Assembly: GCA_902782655.1 (NCBI GenBank)
Contig: CACZNY010000301.1
Location: 1-7,937, forward strand
Direction of reading: 5' to 3'
DNA: 7,937 bases
Source of the DNA: an uncultured Lachnospiraceae bacterium
GTDB lineage: Bacteria; Bacillota; Clostridia; Lachnospirales; Lachnospiraceae
The notes under the pieces are model-generated. The model did not search any database and was not told the origin of the DNA. It was given only the letters and a program-made list of their open reading frames with translations. The translations under genes were made by a program, and so were the position numbers. Shown piece by piece: positions 7,556 to 7,937 of this stretch. How positions within the stretch are numbered: the stretch's first letter is position 1; each line of letters opens with the position of its first letter.

Positions 7556-7700
7556 CTTATTTCTAAGGAAACGCTGATTAATTCAGCGTTTCCTTAGAAG
7601 CCTCCGGCGGGATGCGCAGAAAATCGCAGAGGAAGGCCGCAAGCGGCCGCGATTTTCGCGCGGGAAACGCTTTAATCAGCGTTTCCCTAAAAAAATAAGT
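7555..7700. repeat. Nested-palindrome element resembling a MITE or large REP-type repeat
   Basis: The 146-bp element has inverted ends. Both begin ACTTATTT when read inwards and share TA(A/G)GGAAACGCTGATTAA (7564-7581 on the plus strand; complement of 7672-7689). The pairing is about 27 bases long with a 2-base indel. Each end is also a hairpin: the left has 17-bp perfect arms (7561-7577 and 7583-7599, 5-base loop) and the right has 10-bp perfect arms (7662-7671 and 7678-7687, 6-base loop). A third hairpin lies between: AAAATCGC and GGCCGC (7620-7627, 7635-7640, split by a 7-base bulge) pair with GCGGCCGCGATTTT (7643-7656). It has no coding capacity and no clear target-site duplication. No U-tract follows the hairpins in either direction, so it is not a standard terminator. 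It resembles a non-autonomous mobile repeat (inference); copy number elsewhere is unknown. Confidence 0.6.
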
Positions 7701-7779
7701 CCTCCCGGAAAAGCAACGGTCCCCCCGTGCTCGGTCCGGGGCCCTCTTACTCGCGCTCCGAGGAAAGTTTTGGGCTTAA
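7701..7779. other. GC-rich intergenic stretch with no recognised feature
   Basis: This lies between the palindromic element and the 7780 inverted repeat. It contains a run of six C (7721-7726), GGGGCCC near 7738-7744 and a short direct repeat CGGTCC (7717-7722 and 7732-7737). I find no convincing ORF, promoter or RNA gene on either strand. Together with the neighbouring entries it accounts for the 394-base gene-free gap upstream of rpsT. Confidence 0.4.
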
Positions 7780-7807
7780 GTTACTGACATTGGGTGTGAA
7801 CAGTAAC
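7780..7807. repeat. 7-bp inverted repeat downstream of the membrane-protein gene
   Basis: GTTACTG (7780-7786) and CAGTAAC (7801-7807) flank a 14-base loop containing GGGTGTG. It lies 17 bases beyond the stop of the partial membrane-protein gene, so it may serve as that gene's 3' structure. The bases following it on the minus strand (TTAAGCCC) are not a U-tract, so a terminator role is weak. It may also be a dispersed intergenic repeat. Confidence 0.4.
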
Positions 7808-7824
7808 CCGTTTCCTTCTGAGAT

Positions 7825-7937
7825 TTATTTCAGGCGCTTTATTTTGAACTGGAGGCCGTAGAGGAAGGCTCCGGCGGCCGCGAACACAATCGTGGCTATC
7901 AGGGATACTGCACGGTTTTCGTCGAGGGAAAGATGGA
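7825..7937 (-). CDS. C-terminal end of an unidentified membrane protein (partial)
   Basis: An open frame enters from the right edge and stops at TAA 7827-7825. The last 36 residues include LDENRAVSLIATIVFAAAG (4-22 of the visible part), then FLYGLQ and the basic tail FKIKRLK. This is one hydrophobic helix of about 20 residues followed by positive charges, so the C-terminus probably faces the cytoplasm. I do not recognise the family. HolA or ComEC often lies upstream of rpsT in Firmicutes. HolA is soluble and does not fit. This short tail cannot decide for or against ComEC or another membrane protein. Confidence 0.6.
   Translation of the reverse strand, partial: HLSLDENRAVSLIATIVFAAAGAFLYGLQFKIKRLK

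Noticed and set aside
7561..7687. Bidirectional terminator or CRISPR-like repeat array
   Set aside because: The hairpins are not followed by U-tracts in either direction, and there are no regularly spaced direct repeats with unique spacers.

Overview
The window reads almost entirely on the minus strand and looks like chromosome of an anaerobic Firmicute, most likely a member of the Lachnospiraceae. The reasons are the clostridial block rpsT-lepA-hemW, strong GGAGG-type ribosome binding sites, frequent AGA/AGG and ATA codons, and multi-PAS GGDEF/EAL and HD-GYP-like proteins of the kind common in that family. The genus is not resolved. In many spore-forming Clostridia, gpr and spoIIP sit between rpsT and lepA, and hrcA follows hemW. 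Neither is present here, which hints at a non-sporulating or rearranged lineage (inference).

Layout in the direction of transcription (right to left): (1) 7937-7825, the last 36 residues of an unidentified membrane protein with one visible transmembrane helix. (2) 7824-7431, a 394-base intergenic stretch. It holds an inverted repeat, a GC-rich stretch with no recognised feature, a 146-bp nested-palindrome element resembling a MITE, and then a consensus sigma-70/SigA promoter and leader for rpsT. (3) 7430-7170, rpsT (ribosomal protein S20). (4) 7169-7094, a short gap with a 9-bp hairpin and a possible 14-codon leader ORF overlapping the lepA start. (5) 7093-5282, lepA (EF4). (6) 5267-4098, hemW, with a TTG start. 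(7) A promoter at 4093-4065. (8) 4004-699, a 1101-residue PAS/GGDEF-like/EAL protein. (9) 702-1, an HD-GYP-like protein joined to it by a 4-base ATGA overlap and cut by the window edge.

rpsT, lepA and hemW probably form a translation/housekeeping transcription unit. The next two genes form a separate cyclic-di-GMP-type signalling unit with its own promoter. In that unit the EAL phosphodiesterase domain keeps all the catalytic residues I could check. Both GGDEF-like domains and the HD-GYP-like domain have lost key active-site residues. The pair therefore looks like a sensor-controlled phosphodiesterase with degenerate, probably regulatory, partner domains.

I see no CRISPR array, defence system, tRNA, rRNA or transposase gene. 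The least explained signals are the nested-palindrome element at the rpsT promoter, the hairpin/leader ORF before lepA, and the degenerate signalling pair.
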